A stretch of DNA of 64,000 bases from UBA1426 sp052034085 (GCA_052034085.1 JBPOJA010000026.1:1-64000); one strand, 5' to 3'. Numbered from the stretch's first letter, positions 1 through 8,195 are shown. The notes: generated by a model from the letters alone, not told the origin. Numbers and translations: made by a program.

Positions 1-127
1 TTGTGAGCACTTATTTTGAGAATTTAATTTAGTAATGGAGATTTGCCTATTTTAATGTGAGATAAAAGGACTATTTTTTCCGGGCTTATTTTGAGAATAG
101 CGTCCTTATTTAATGTGAGAAACGACA
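1..127. mobile_element. Terminus of an insertion sequence (possibly IS21-like), cut by window edge
   Basis: The first ~127 bases hold two interleaved repeats. CTTATTTTGAGAAT occurs at 10-23 and 85-98. A (C)TATTTTAATGTGAGA-like motif occurs at 47-62 and 105-120. Read on the minus strand the outer edge begins TGTCGTTTCTCACATT, and the reading frame of the neighbouring FemAB-like gene is lost at this point. Several internal copies of a terminal motif and a TG/CA end fit IS21-family elements, but no transposase is visible because the element runs off the window. The family name is an inference; the repeats and the gene truncation are seen directly. Confidence 0.45.
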
Positions 128-322
128 CCTTAGCATTACGACATTTATTGCCCTTGTTTTCCCATCATCATAGTAAAAAAGTAATGGTTCACCATCTCCA
201 TGAATTTGAAATGCCTTTGCGTAGCCGCTTAAATAATACACATCATAATTAGCAAAGCTTTTAACTATGCTGTCCCATTTTTCTTGTTCTTCTATGCTTA
301 TAATCTTGAAACTCATATCCAT
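128..322 (-). pseudogene. FemAB/FemX-like peptidyltransferase, 3' truncated
   Basis: About 63 N-terminal residues of a FemAB-like protein (the GNAT-fold family that adds amino acids to lipid II or related glycans) are encoded from 322 leftward. The stretch from YYLSGYAKAF through the GDGEPLLFYY and AINVVM strands matches the start of this family, whose members are usually ~330-360 residues. After about residue 62 the sequence enters the insertion-sequence end and stops. It starts 6 bases after the stop of the adjacent aminotransferase, so it was probably the last gene of the glycan operon. It is presumed non-functional. Confidence 0.6.
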
Positions 323-327
323 AATTG

Positions 328-1386
328 TTAGTTGTAAAAATCACCTATACAGTCAATAATCCTCTGCATGTCCATTGTATTGTATCTTTGATCACATACC
401 AGGGATATGCTTTCATCGTAGAGACTTTCAATTTCTATATGATGATCTTTCGAAAGTGGCCAGTGGACCGGGCAATAAATATTGTTTCTAATAAGGTGTT
501 GCTTCAAAGCATCGCGTTTGCCCGCCTTGCTCAAAACAGGGACAAATAGAGGGGTATCTTCTGCTGTTATGTTAGATATCTCTATGCCATTGTAAGCACT
601 TAAGCCTTCAATTAAATATTTCGCATTGGTTCTGCGTGTATTTTTTATTGTATTAATATCTAAATGAGTAATCAAATTTGTAAATACATCTGGGATACCA
701 TATTCCTTGTAATCAGCCTCGATAATGCTTTCGGCTTCACAGAAAAGGCTTAGAAAATCTTCCTTGTTACCTTCTTTATTAGATATGTACTTCCCCTTCA
801 AAAGAGCTGCTTGTTTCCTCAAATCAATATACTTCTGATTTATCTTTTGGGGATTTCCTGAGATGAAATCTCCGGATTGTTTCTTGGCGATTGCACCACA
901 TGCCAATCCGGTCCATTTCCGAAAGCTGGCAAATACATAATCCGATTCATTGCTATATGGTTTTTCTGAAAACCATGAGTGTGTTGCATCCTCTATAACG
1001 ATGCATCCCTTCTCTTTGACTTTCCTTATAGTTTCCTTAACTTCCTTGTCGATGAAACCAAAGTACTGCATAATCAGTATCGCATCGCATTCAACAGTAC
1101 TATCAAAATTAATTGCATGCTCATATTTACCGTTATTGAAAACAATTTCATAAAACTTCACATTAATGCCATTATCCAAAAAAGGTTTTATCATTGTATG
1201 GCAACAATATGTTGGAAGCATCACCCTGTTAAAACGATTTTCTGCTTTGATATCTTTGATAATATAATCGAGCGCTGTCCTTCCTGTAAGCAAAAAACGG
1301 AGGTTTTCATTGACTTTCAAAGTAGGAGTGCCACTTAGCTCCACTTCCCAAAATTCGCCGCCAATTTCACTATTTACCCTATTCAT
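328..1386 (-). CDS. DegT/DnrJ/EryC1-type PLP-dependent aminotransferase
   Basis: A 352-residue fold-type I PLP enzyme of the DegT/DnrJ/EryC1/StrS group, which transaminates nucleotide-linked keto-sugars. Visible motifs are the IEDATHS loop (~residues 130-136), whose Asp would contact the PLP pyridine nitrogen, and FASFRKWTGLACGA (~151-164), whose Lys is the expected Schiff-base residue. It overlaps the upstream acetyltransferase by 8 bases and so lies in one operon with it and the PglC-like transferase. That points to modified-sugar synthesis for a surface glycan. It is distant from the second DegT-type enzyme at 3066-4268, so the two probably use different substrates. The substrate cannot be read from sequence. 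Confidence 0.8.
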   Translation of the reverse strand: MNRVNSEIGGEFWEVELSGTPTLKVNENLRFLLTGRTALDYIIKDIKAENRFNRVMLPTYCCHTMIKPFLDNGINVKFYEIVFNNGKYEHAINFDSTVECDAILIMQYFGFIDKEVKETIRKVKEKGCIVIEDATHSWFSEKPYSNESDYVFASFRKWTGLACGAIAKKQSGDFISGNPQKINQKYIDLRKQAALLKGKYISNKEGNKEDFLSLFCEAESIIEADYKEYGIPDVFTNLITHLDINTIKNTRRTNAKYLIEGLSAYNGIEISNITAEDTPLFVPVLSKAGKRDALKQHLIRNNIYCPVHWPLSKDHHIEIESLYDESISLVCDQRYNTMDMQRIIDCIGDFYN

Positions 1387-1939
1387 CCCAGTAGTTGTTC
1401 CCCTTAATGAGTTCCAAATAATCTTCTCTCAAGATTCCAACTACAAGTTCATCATGATAAGCATTTGTTTTAAATATAGCTTTTCTTTTTATGCCTTCAA
1501 CTTTCCACCCACACTTATCACAGTATAATTTTTTTGACCCTTCATTATAATCAACAATGGCTCCATCCAAGCGATTAAGATTGAGTTCTTCAAAAGCATA
1601 GCGCATTACTGCCATAACGGTGTCTGTCCCAATCCCTTTTTGGCGATTCCGTTTGTTAGATATCTTTATTCCATGAAAAGCAGACCTATTTTTCCAGTTA
1701 ATATTAAAAATATTTGCATAGCCAACAGCTTCGCCATTATCTGTCTCTATGATAAGCCTTAATTCATTGGTTGTTTGTAGACTATTTTTGTACCAATCCA
1801 TTTGTTGCTGCATTGAAATCGGGAAACTATATCCCCCAACCATTCTTTCGATTTCAGGATCATTAACCATCTCCCTTAATAATTCCTGGTCTTTTTCCTC
1901 CATAGCTCGCAATGTAACGAATTTACCTTTTATATTCAT
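1379..1939 (-). CDS. GNAT-family N-acetyltransferase (RimJ/PseH-like)
   Basis: A 186-residue GNAT enzyme that would transfer an acyl group from acyl-CoA to an amine. The N-terminal strand (KGKFVTLRAMEEKD) and the acetyl-CoA loop (NRQKGIGTDTVMAVM, ~residues 98-112) are recognisable, as is the C-terminal region around LYCDKCGWKVEG. Its start overlaps the stop of the PglC-like gene by four bases (ATGA), showing translational coupling. In this setting it probably acetylates an amino-sugar nucleotide, as PglD and PseH do in bacillosamine or pseudaminic acid pathways. It belongs to the RimJ/RimL-like GNAT branch rather than the left-handed beta-helix PglD type. The role is inferred from neighbours. 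Confidence 0.75.
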   Translation of the reverse strand: MNIKGKFVTLRAMEEKDQELLREMVNDPEIERMVGGYSFPISMQQQMDWYKNSLQTTNELRLIIETDNGEAVGYANIFNINWKNRSAFHGIKISNKRNRQKGIGTDTVMAVMRYAFEELNLNRLDGAIVDYNEGSKKLYCDKCGWKVEGIKRKAIFKTNAYHDELVVGILREDYLELIKGNNYWDE

Positions 1940-2559
1940 TTTATCCCCTCTTTTTGCCTATAAACATTAAAATCTTCGAGCGAATTAACTCCCCTAACTC
2001 CAATATCAGAGCGGTTTATTACAATCCTGACAGTATCAGTGATAATTCTTATATCCCCTTTTAGTGTTATATCTTCAATATATTTCACATCAAATCCAAA
2101 CCGCTCTTCCCAAGATGTGCGATTCCTTCCATTTACTTGAGCAAGCCCAGTTAATCCAGGACGCACATTATGCCGCTGTTTTTCTCGTTCGTTATAGTGT
2201 GGCAAATATTCGACAGCTAAGGGTCTTGGCCCTACGATGCTCATATCTCCTTTTAGTATATTCCATAATTCTGGGAGTTCATCCAATGATGTAGACCTGA
2301 GCCACTTGCCAAAGCTTGTGAGCCTTTCGCTATCGGGCAGAAGCTTACCCTCTTCATCTTTTTTATCGGTCATGGTCCGGAATTTATATAAGGTAAAGAT
2401 TTTTTCGTTCAAACCGGGCCGATTTTGCTTGAAGATTACCGGGCTGCCCAATTTTATTCTCACAAGAAGGGCTATTACTGCAAGCACCGGCGAAAGGACG
2501 ATTAGAGCTATCAGAGCTAGTGTAAAGTCTAATATTCTTTTGAAATATTTCCGGTACAT
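1936..2559 (-). CDS. PglC-type undecaprenyl-phosphate phosphoglycosyltransferase
   Basis: A 207-residue monotopic phosphoglycosyltransferase of the bacterial sugar transferase family. It moves a sugar-1-phosphate from a UDP-sugar to undecaprenyl phosphate at the inner membrane face. A re-entrant hydrophobic helix is present (~residues 9-33), followed by the basic FKQNRPGLNEKIFTLYKFRT segment. The catalytic Asp-Glu pair is in SLDELPEL (~92-99), followed by GDMSIVGPRPL and RPGLTGLAQVNGRN. The length matches the minimal PglC form, without the N-terminal membrane domain of WbaP-like proteins. With its neighbours it should start assembly of a lipid-linked surface glycan. The exact UDP-sugar is unknown; di-N-acetylbacillosamine is plausible. 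Confidence 0.88.
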   Translation of the reverse strand: MYRKYFKRILDFTLALIALIVLSPVLAVIALLVRIKLGSPVIFKQNRPGLNEKIFTLYKFRTMTDKKDEEGKLLPDSERLTSFGKWLRSTSLDELPELWNILKGDMSIVGPRPLAVEYLPHYNEREKQRHNVRPGLTGLAQVNGRNRTSWEERFGFDVKYIEDITLKGDIRIITDTVRIVINRSDIGVRGVNSLEDFNVYRQKEGIK

Positions 2560-2606
2560 CTATAGATAATCTCTAATTTACTGTAGTTGCGAACGCCATA
2601 TAATGA

Positions 2607-2789
2607 TCAAATGTATTGTTCACTGATCTTATTTCGCAAATCAGCAAGAGCCTCTCTGGCATCATAAACTTTCCTTTGTTCTGCTTGTTCAAGTCCTTCT
2701 GTCAGCTTTTCATAAATTTCAGCATCTGTCATAAACTCTGCATTTACTGAATCAGGAGCTAATTCTATGTTGGTTTTCTCACTGTTCAT
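2607..2789 (-). CDS. Small antitoxin-like protein
   Basis: About 60 residues starting at the methionine of MNSEKTNIEL (an upstream in-frame start at 2810 is less likely). The C-terminal half, DAEIYEKLTEGLEQAEQRK followed by DAREALADLRNKISEQYI, has the helical pattern of type II antitoxins that accompany RelE/ParE-like toxins. No toxin gene follows: the next gene downstream is the PglC-like transferase, and upstream there is only a broken nucleotidyltransferase. It is therefore an orphan or remnant antitoxin. The family assignment rests on pattern similarity only. Confidence 0.45.
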   Translation of the reverse strand: MNSEKTNIELAPDSVNAEFMTDAEIYEKLTEGLEQAEQRKVYDAREALADLRNKISEQYI

Positions 2790-3059
2790 ATAAGGGCACC
2801 ACATTATCAATCATCAAAAACTCTTTGCTTACTTTACCTTCTGCATAAGACCCAAAAAGACTGCATTTGTTTAATAACACTCTTCCGCAAACAGGATCAA
2901 CTTCTTGACGTCTGCTATGTTTTTTGTGGCTAGTTGGTAAATGTTTTTCTTGTCAATTGCAAGATATTGAAACTCAATAATATTCCGTTGGTCCAGCAAT
3001 TTCTTATAACTTTCAAATTCGGCCTGGCTTATGAGCTCCTTATCTTTTGTTTGTTTATA
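2779..3059 (-). pseudogene. Degraded nucleotidyltransferase (MNT-like) remnant
   Basis: Two minus-strand reading fragments without a start codon fill this gap. The first (3059 to 2871) is a helical stretch ending KKLILFAEECY. The second (about 2875 to 2779) contains LFGSYAEGKVSKE, close to the GSYARGE active-site motif of minimal nucleotidyltransferases (MNT/MntA type), but ends before the catalytic Asp pair. The two fragments are in different frames, which indicates frameshift or deletion. MNT proteins usually pair with HEPN toxins; none is visible. The motif is seen; the history is inferred. Confidence 0.45.
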
Positions 3060-3065
3060 TCAGCA

Positions 3066-4268
3066 CTAACCACTTTGTAATACTTTTCTGATTATCCCGC
3101 AGACCCTGTCCAGGTCTTCATCTGTCATTTTTGTGTCGCTGGGCAGGCATACACCATGTTCAAATAACTCCCGGGCCACGGACCCGTCGGCCTGCTCGGC
3201 ACCCTTGCCCACACCGGCCTCGCTTGTTGCCGTCACAAAATCGTACTTCTCAAAATAAGGCTGGAGATGCATGGGCTTCCAGATGGGCCTGGCTTCTATG
3301 TTTTCTGCCTCAAGGGCATCCATGATTTTGTCCGGCAGGCTTTTGTCCGCAAGGAGCATACAGGTCAGCCAGTAGTTTGGCTCATTCCAGTGGTTTTCCG
3401 GCATAAAGCTAATTCCGGCAAGGTCGCCTAAGGCCTTTTTATAATAGTCAAATATATATTTTTTCTTGGCAACTCTTTGGTCCAGGACCTTCAGCTGGCC
3501 CCTGCCTATGCCGGCGGCTATGTTGCTCATACGGTAGTTGAAACCCAGTTCGCTGTGCTGGTAATGCCTGGCCGGGTCCCTCGATTGGGTGGCCCACTTT
3601 CTTACCTTTTGGATTTTTTCCGGGTCCTGGGAAATCAGCATTCCTCCCCCGGATGTGGTGATGATTTTGTTGCCGTTAAAACTGAAAATGCCGTAATCGC
3701 CAAAAGTCCCCGTTTGTCTGGTTTTATAGCTGGTCCCCAGAGATTCGGCTGCGTCTTCTATCAGGATGGTCCCGTAGTTTTGGCAAAGCTCTAAAATGGG
3801 GTCTAAGTCTGCCGCCAGGCCATAAAGATGGACCACTATTACCGCCTTTGGCAACTGACCTTGTTGGGCGTATTTTTCAAAGGCTTTTTTCAGTGCCACC
3901 GGGTCCATATTCCAGGTCTTAAGGTCGCTGTCTATGAAAACGGGTGTGGCTCCACAGTAGATTATGGGGTTGGCTGTGGCTGAAAAGGTCAGGCTCTGAC
4001 AGAAAACCACATCCTTCTGGCTGCCGCTTTCGCCACCGGCCCTTCCTCCGACTCCTGCAGCCAGCAGGGCCAGATGAAGAGCTGCTGTCCCGGAGGATAA
4101 GGCAGCCGCCTGGCCGACCCCCACTTTTTCGGCAAATTCTGTCTCAAAAGCATCCACATTGGGCCCTAAGGGGGCTATCCAGTTTGTGGCAAAGGCTTCT
4201 TCGATATATTGTTTTTCAAAGCCCTCCTGGCTCATATGAGGGGAGGACAGGTATATGCGATTTTTCAT
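3066..4268 (-). CDS. DegT/DnrJ/EryC1-type aminotransferase (PglE-like)
   Basis: A PLP-dependent aminotransferase of about 400 residues, taken from the methionine of MKNRIYLSSPHMS. The in-frame extension upstream (to 4379) is Arg/Gly-rich and unlike the family. The start IYLSSPHM, SSGTAALHLAL, the IEDAAESLGT loop and the Lys-bearing FSFNGNKIITTSGGG match the branch that includes PglE (UDP-4-keto-6-deoxy-GlcNAc aminotransferase). A low-complexity Gly/Ala insert (near VGVGKGAEQ) interrupts the C-terminal part. With the PglC-like transferase and the acetyltransferase it suggests a di-N-acetylbacillosamine-type sugar. The dehydratase needed for this is not in the window. No clear ribosome binding site is visible at this start. 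Confidence 0.82.
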   Translation of the reverse strand: MKNRIYLSSPHMSQEGFEKQYIEEAFATNWIAPLGPNVDAFETEFAEKVGVGQAAALSSGTAALHLALLAAGVGGRAGGESGSQKDVVFCQSLTFSATANPIIYCGATPVFIDSDLKTWNMDPVALKKAFEKYAQQGQLPKAVIVVHLYGLAADLDPILELCQNYGTILIEDAAESLGTSYKTRQTGTFGDYGIFSFNGNKIITTSGGGMLISQDPEKIQKVRKWATQSRDPARHYQHSELGFNYRMSNIAAGIGRGQLKVLDQRVAKKKYIFDYYKKALGDLAGISFMPENHWNEPNYWLTCMLLADKSLPDKIMDALEAENIEARPIWKPMHLQPYFEKYDFVTATSEAGVGKGAEQADGSVARELFEHGVCLPSDTKMTDEDLDRVCGIIRKVLQSG

Positions 4269-4454
4269 TTTATAATATTGGTTATTGTTTTGAGTAGAGC
4301 GGATTCTTCGATTTGTTTTGGGCACAGCTTCGCCCTCCGGGCCCCTGGCCCGGCTTTTTTCGTGTCCCCCATGACGCACACGAGACTTGCGTCACTTTGA
4401 CACTTGCTATGACATCCCGGATTTGGCAACGCGCCTGGCGACGATTGCGAAAAA

Positions 4455-4490
4455 CGGGAATTTGTGGCCGGCCTCTTCTTTCGCCGGCCT
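4455..4490 (-). terminator. Possible terminator hairpin downstream of the MarR-like gene
   Basis: A GGCCGGC stem (4466-4473 with 4483-4489) lies just past the stop of the MarR-like gene and is followed on the minus strand by A-rich then T-rich sequence. The T run is not directly adjacent, so this is a weak call. The rest of 4269-4511 is GC-rich with no convincing gene. Confidence 0.3.
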
Positions 4491-4511
4491 TCCTGCCTCC
4501 CTGCCTTCCAG

Positions 4512-5066
4512 CTAGAGGTCCAGGCCCTCCAAAATGTTGACCTTTTCGGCTGCCTCTAAGCGGTCAGCAGGCGTATCTGATGCCGGACCTAAGTGCTGAT
4601 CTTCCCAGTAAAAAACTACTGTCTTGCCGGCCTTTTCCCCGGAACCGGCTCCATCATTGGCAGCCGGCAGGCCCACCTGATAAGGAATCTTCCCTTCCTT
4701 CAGAGCCAGAGCTGTAATCTCCATAATCTCATCCTTGGCGCCTGCCAGGTAAATATCAAAGCCCCTGTCAGCATAACTGCTCCCCAGAGTCATGACTTTT
4801 TCCGACATGGCCCGGACAGCTATATAGGATTTTCTCATGTAGCGCATGGTCTTTTCAGCCAATGTAGCCATGCCCTTGGGAGTCAGATGATACTGCATGG
4901 ACTTGGCTGTCTGCCCTTCGATTTTTACCAGACCAATGGATACGAATTTTTTCAACAAAAAATTGACCTGGCCAAGGGAAATGCCCATTTTCTGAGCGAT
5001 TTTCCGTTGGGAGGTCTCGGGGTCTTTTGCAACTATATCTAAAATGTCCAATTCCTGCGTGTTCAT
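4512..5066 (-). CDS. MarR-like winged-helix regulator of the glycan locus
   Basis: A 184-residue protein with an N-terminal winged helix (~residues 5-75). ILDIVAKDPETSQRKIAQKM is followed by the recognition helix region SLGQVNFLLKKFVSIGLVKI and the wing. This matches the MarR-family regulators found in exopolysaccharide clusters. The C-terminal half contains a Rossmann-like stretch (GFDIYLAGAKDEIMEITALAL) and VVFYWEDQ, which may sense a ligand. It sits upstream of, and reads toward, the sugar-modification genes. Its start codon lies only ~3 bases from the predicted transcription start and inside a 7+3+7 palindrome, so self-repression of a leaderless transcript is likely. Ligand unknown. Confidence 0.72.
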   Translation of the reverse strand: MNTQELDILDIVAKDPETSQRKIAQKMGISLGQVNFLLKKFVSIGLVKIEGQTAKSMQYHLTPKGMATLAEKTMRYMRKSYIAVRAMSEKVMTLGSSYADRGFDIYLAGAKDEIMEITALALKEGKIPYQVGLPAANDGAGSGEKAGKTVVFYWEDQHLGPASDTPADRLEAAEKVNILEGLDL

Positions 5067-5104
5067 CGTATGAACAGTATAGCCCGGCTGGAATAAATAG
5101 TCAA
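5060..5104 (-). promoter_or_regulatory. Sigma-A promoter and overlapping palindromic operator of the MarR-like gene
   Basis: On the minus strand TTGACT (5099-5104), a 17-base spacer and TATACT (5076-5081) form a strong promoter. The expected start of transcription is about 5069, while the ATG is at 5064-5066, leaving a leader of ~3 bases and no ribosome binding site. The palindrome TGTTCAT-ACG-ATGAACA (5060-5076) overlaps the -10 edge, the transcription start and the start codon, a natural site for a self-repressor. Confidence 0.7.
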
Positions 5105-5306
5105 CAGTATCTGAACAAAATCAAAGTAGTCAAGAAAAATCATTATTTTTTGACTTTTCCTGACCACTTAATCGACTTTTATGTCCAAAACTTGGTTAAA
5201 ATTGAAACTTTTCGACTTTCAGGTCAAAAACTATTTACTTTTCTTCATTTTCGGTTATACTGGATGCAAGAAGTCGCCTCAAGGCAGTGCTAAGGAGGGG
5301 TAAAGC

Positions 5307-6536
5307 ATGACAAAGCTTATTAATAGGCCGGATTATATGAAAAAGCTGATGGAACATAAAGATACGGATCTTGTAAAAATCATCACAGGAATCCGACGGT
5401 GTGGAAAGTCCTCCTTGCTTGATTTATTTCATAGAGACCTCCTGGCCCAAGGTGTTCCCGAAAGCCATATCATACACATGAATATGGAATCCCTTAAGTA
5501 CCAAAATCTATCCGACTATATGTCCTTTTATAATTATGTCAGCAATGCGATAACAAGCGGGCGCAAGACTTACCTTATTTTCGACGAGCTCCAGGCGGTA
5601 ACAGGATGGGAAAAAGCAATCGAATCCTTCCGGCTTGACTTTGATGTAGATATTTATATAACAGGATCTAATGCTTATTTACTCTCCACTGAGTTCTCCA
5701 CTCTGCTGGCTGGGCGCTATGTCGAAATTCGGGTTCTTCCCCTTTCATTCAAGGAATTCCTGACCTTTTATGATTTTGAGCCTGGTGCGACAATGGAAGA
5801 GCAATTCCAGAAGTATCTTCAATTTGGCGGTATGCCGGTACTGGGGCAATATAAGTTCAACGAGGCCCGAAGCAATGAGGCATTGGAAGGAATCTATGCA
5901 ACAGTGGTGCTAAAGGATATTCTGCAAAGAAACCCTGCTTCCGACCAAAGTGTTTTGCATAAAATCGCCCTGTTTTTATGCGATAACATCGGAAGCCTGA
6001 CATCGCCTAATAGTATCGGAAATGTGCTCTCTGCAGAAGGAGAACTTGAAGGTAGAAAAGGGAAAAATATTGCAGGCAAAACCATAAATCGCTATATTTC
6101 CATGCTGGAAAATGCCTTTGTTTTTTACCCGGTTGGCAGGTACGATATTAAAGGCAAACAACTTTTGAAAACTCTGGGGAAAAACTATATTGTGGATTTG
6201 GGCTTCAGGAATCTTTTGCTTGGTTATCGGGATGCAGACCGGAGCCATATTCTTGAAAATGTGGTATTTCTGGAACTCCTTCGCAGAGATTACCGAGTTT
6301 CCGTTGGCAAAGTTGGAGAAAGGGAAGTTGATTTTCTTGCAGAAAAACCGGGAGACAAGCTATATATTCAAGTAACTGAATCCTTATCCTCAGAAGAAGT
6401 CAGAGAGCGGGAATTGCGCCTCTTATTGCAAATACCGGACAATTATGAAAAAATCATTCTCTCTATGGACAGAAGCTTTATCCAATCCTATGACGGTATC
6501 AAGACCCTTAATCTGATGGATTGGCTACTAAATTAA
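5307..6536 (+). CDS. AAA-family ATPase with DUF4143 domain
   Basis: A 409-residue stand-alone ATPase of the widespread AAA_14 plus DUF4143 type. The Walker A motif is GIRRCGKSS (~residues 27-35) and the Walker B-like strand is YLIFDELQ (~91-98), followed by the sensor segment DIYITGSNAYLLS. The C-terminal DUF4143 region carries EREVDFLAEK, which resembles the core of a PD-(D/E)xK nuclease fold. A strong AAGGAGGGG ribosome site lies 9 bases before the ATG. It is divergent from the MarR-like gene and not in an operon. The cellular role of this family is unsettled; such genes are frequently gained and lost. The 240-base gap upstream (5067-5306) contains three CGACTTT-like repeats. Confidence 0.85.
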   Translation: MTKLINRPDYMKKLMEHKDTDLVKIITGIRRCGKSSLLDLFHRDLLAQGVPESHIIHMNMESLKYQNLSDYMSFYNYVSNAITSGRKTYLIFDELQAVTGWEKAIESFRLDFDVDIYITGSNAYLLSTEFSTLLAGRYVEIRVLPLSFKEFLTFYDFEPGATMEEQFQKYLQFGGMPVLGQYKFNEARSNEALEGIYATVVLKDILQRNPASDQSVLHKIALFLCDNIGSLTSPNSIGNVLSAEGELEGRKGKNIAGKTINRYISMLENAFVFYPVGRYDIKGKQLLKTLGKNYIVDLGFRNLLLGYRDADRSHILENVVFLELLRRDYRVSVGKVGEREVDFLAEKPGDKLYIQVTESLSSEEVRERELRLLLQIPDNYEKIILSMDRSFIQSYDGIKTLNLMDWLLN

Positions 6537-6598
6537 GAAGAAAAGATCAAATAAGCCCCCGGTTTCCCCAGAGGCTTGTCCTCTTTCCACAATATCAT

Positions 6599-7432
6599 CT
6601 AATACAACTTCGGTATGTCCACTTCCTTGTTAAAGCTGAATTCCGGTGTGGGGAATTTGCCTTCAATTGATTCCCGGCGGAATTCGTTGAGGGCATTTAC
6701 CATGATTTCCCTTATGTTGGCATACTGCTTGACGAACTTGGGTTTGAAGTCGCCGTACATGCCCAGCAGATCCTGGGTTACCAGCACCTGGCAATCAACA
6801 TGGGGTCCTGCGCCGATGCCCAAAACGGGTATGCTGACCGCTTCTGCAACGGCTTTACCAACTACTGACGGAACGCATTCCAGCACGAATGAGAAGCAAC
6901 CGGCTTCTTCCAGAGCCTTGGCATCTTTAATGAGTTTTGCCGCGCTTTCAGGTGTGCCCCCCTGCACTTTGAATCCGCCCAGTGAAGATGCGGTCTGAGG
7001 AGTAAGGCCGATGTGACCCATTACATTGATGCCTGCGTTGACTATGGCCTTGATGCGTGAAAGCATTTCCACTCCGCCTTCCAGCTTGATACAGTCGCAA
7101 CCGGTTTCCTTGATCAGCCTGTTGGCATTTCTCACTGCCTCTTCGTCGCTTACGTTGTATGAACCAAAGGGCATGTCGCCCACTATCCATGTGTCCGGGG
7201 CGCCTTTTACCACGGGCCTGATGTGGTGAACCATGTCGTCCATGGTCACGGCTTCGGTGCCCTTGTAGCCCAGCATAATCATGCCCAGGGAGTCACCCAC
7301 CAGAATGATTTCCACGTCGCTTTCGTTGACGATGGAAGCCATGGTGTAGTCATAAGCCGTTACATAGCTGAATATCCTGCCTTCTTCCTTGAACTTCTTG
7401 AAATCCTGAATGGTCATTTTTGTTTTTGCCAT
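6599..7432 (-). CDS. panB: Ketopantoate hydroxymethyltransferase
   Basis: A 277-residue PanB. It transfers a hydroxymethyl group from methylene-tetrahydrofolate to 2-oxoisovalerate, giving ketopantoate, the first committed step to pantothenate and CoA. Family motifs run throughout: ISYVTAYDYTMASI near the N-terminus, LVGDSLGMIMLGYK with the Mg-binding Asp, GCDCIKLEGG, GHIGLTPQ and the catalytic-Glu region FVLECVP. Length is normal. It is the last gene of the long minus-strand cluster, 45 bases after the ThiF-like gene. No panC or panD is nearby. Its place at the end of a CoA-thioester operon may reflect CoA demand, or be chance. Confidence 0.93.
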   Translation of the reverse strand: MAKTKMTIQDFKKFKEEGRIFSYVTAYDYTMASIVNESDVEIILVGDSLGMIMLGYKGTEAVTMDDMVHHIRPVVKGAPDTWIVGDMPFGSYNVSDEEAVRNANRLIKETGCDCIKLEGGVEMLSRIKAIVNAGINVMGHIGLTPQTASSLGGFKVQGGTPESAAKLIKDAKALEEAGCFSFVLECVPSVVGKAVAEAVSIPVLGIGAGPHVDCQVLVTQDLLGMYGDFKPKFVKQYANIREIMVNALNEFRRESIEGKFPTPEFSFNKEVDIPKLY

Positions 7433-7477
7433 TTAATATGCCTCCTTTGATTAATTGTTTCTGATTATCATAGAGTA

Positions 7478-8179
7478 TCATAACATATCATCGCCTGTTT
7501 GTATAACCATATATTCGTGTTCAAGAAGATTGATTGACAGGATTTTGTGTCTCAGGATGTCGCCCCGGCCCAGGAGGACTTTCATGGCCTCGGCCACCTG
7601 AATGGAAGCCACCACGGGCGGCGTAAAAGCGGGAGTGCCCAGCTCTTTTTCGATGCCTCCCTCCGTCTGGTCTCCGTAGAGTTTTTCCAGCACCCTGTCC
7701 CCGGGAAATATGACGGCAACCTGGCCGTACCATCCTCCGATTGCTCCGTGAACCAGTGGGATTTCCTCCTTTTCGCAGGCTTTTTCCAGCACCAGCCTGG
7801 TTTCGATGTTGTCCAGGGCATCAACGACCAGGTCGTGACCTTTTATCAGATCGACGGCGTTTTCCTCTGTGATTTTCCGGTGGTGCGTGGCGACCTGCAC
7901 CTCGGGATTGACCAGTTTCATCCTTTCCCGGGCTGATTCCACCTTGCTTTTTCCATGGGTAAAGTCGGTTGCCAGTATCTGCCTGTTGAAGTTTGTATCC
8001 TCAAAGACATCATTGTCGACAACCGTCAAATGCCCTACTCCCAGTCTTCCCAGTTCTTCCAGCGCGTAACCTCCAAGTCCTCCGCAGCCTGCTATGAAAA
8101 TCCGAAAGCCTTTAATCTTTTCGTTTTCCGCAGGAGAAAAGGTTTTCATGTTTCTTTCGTATCGTTTGTCCAATATCAT
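7478..8179 (-). CDS. ThiF/MoeB/HesA-family adenylyltransferase
   Basis: A 233-residue E1-like enzyme that would adenylate the C-terminus of a ThiS/MoaD-type sulfur carrier. The nucleotide-binding loop IAGCGGLGGYALEELGRLG (~residues 28-46) and the VDNDVFEDTNFNRQ segment with the catalytic Arg are present, as is VDALDNIETR. The CxxC zinc pairs of full-length MoeB are absent, as in short ThiF-like proteins of anaerobes. It lies 16 bases after the LarA-like gene in the same direction. A ThiS-like ORF exists at 24234-24431, which could be its partner, but its start is doubtful. The downstream sulfur pathway (thiamine, tungsten/molybdenum cofactor, other) cannot be told from here. Confidence 0.82.
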   Translation of the reverse strand: MILDKRYERNMKTFSPAENEKIKGFRIFIAGCGGLGGYALEELGRLGVGHLTVVDNDVFEDTNFNRQILATDFTHGKSKVESARERMKLVNPEVQVATHHRKITEENAVDLIKGHDLVVDALDNIETRLVLEKACEKEEIPLVHGAIGGWYGQVAVIFPGDRVLEKLYGDQTEGGIEKELGTPAFTPPVVASIQVAEAMKVLLGRGDILRHKILSINLLEHEYMVIQTGDDML

Positions 8180-8195
8180 TCCCTTTTCTACACGC

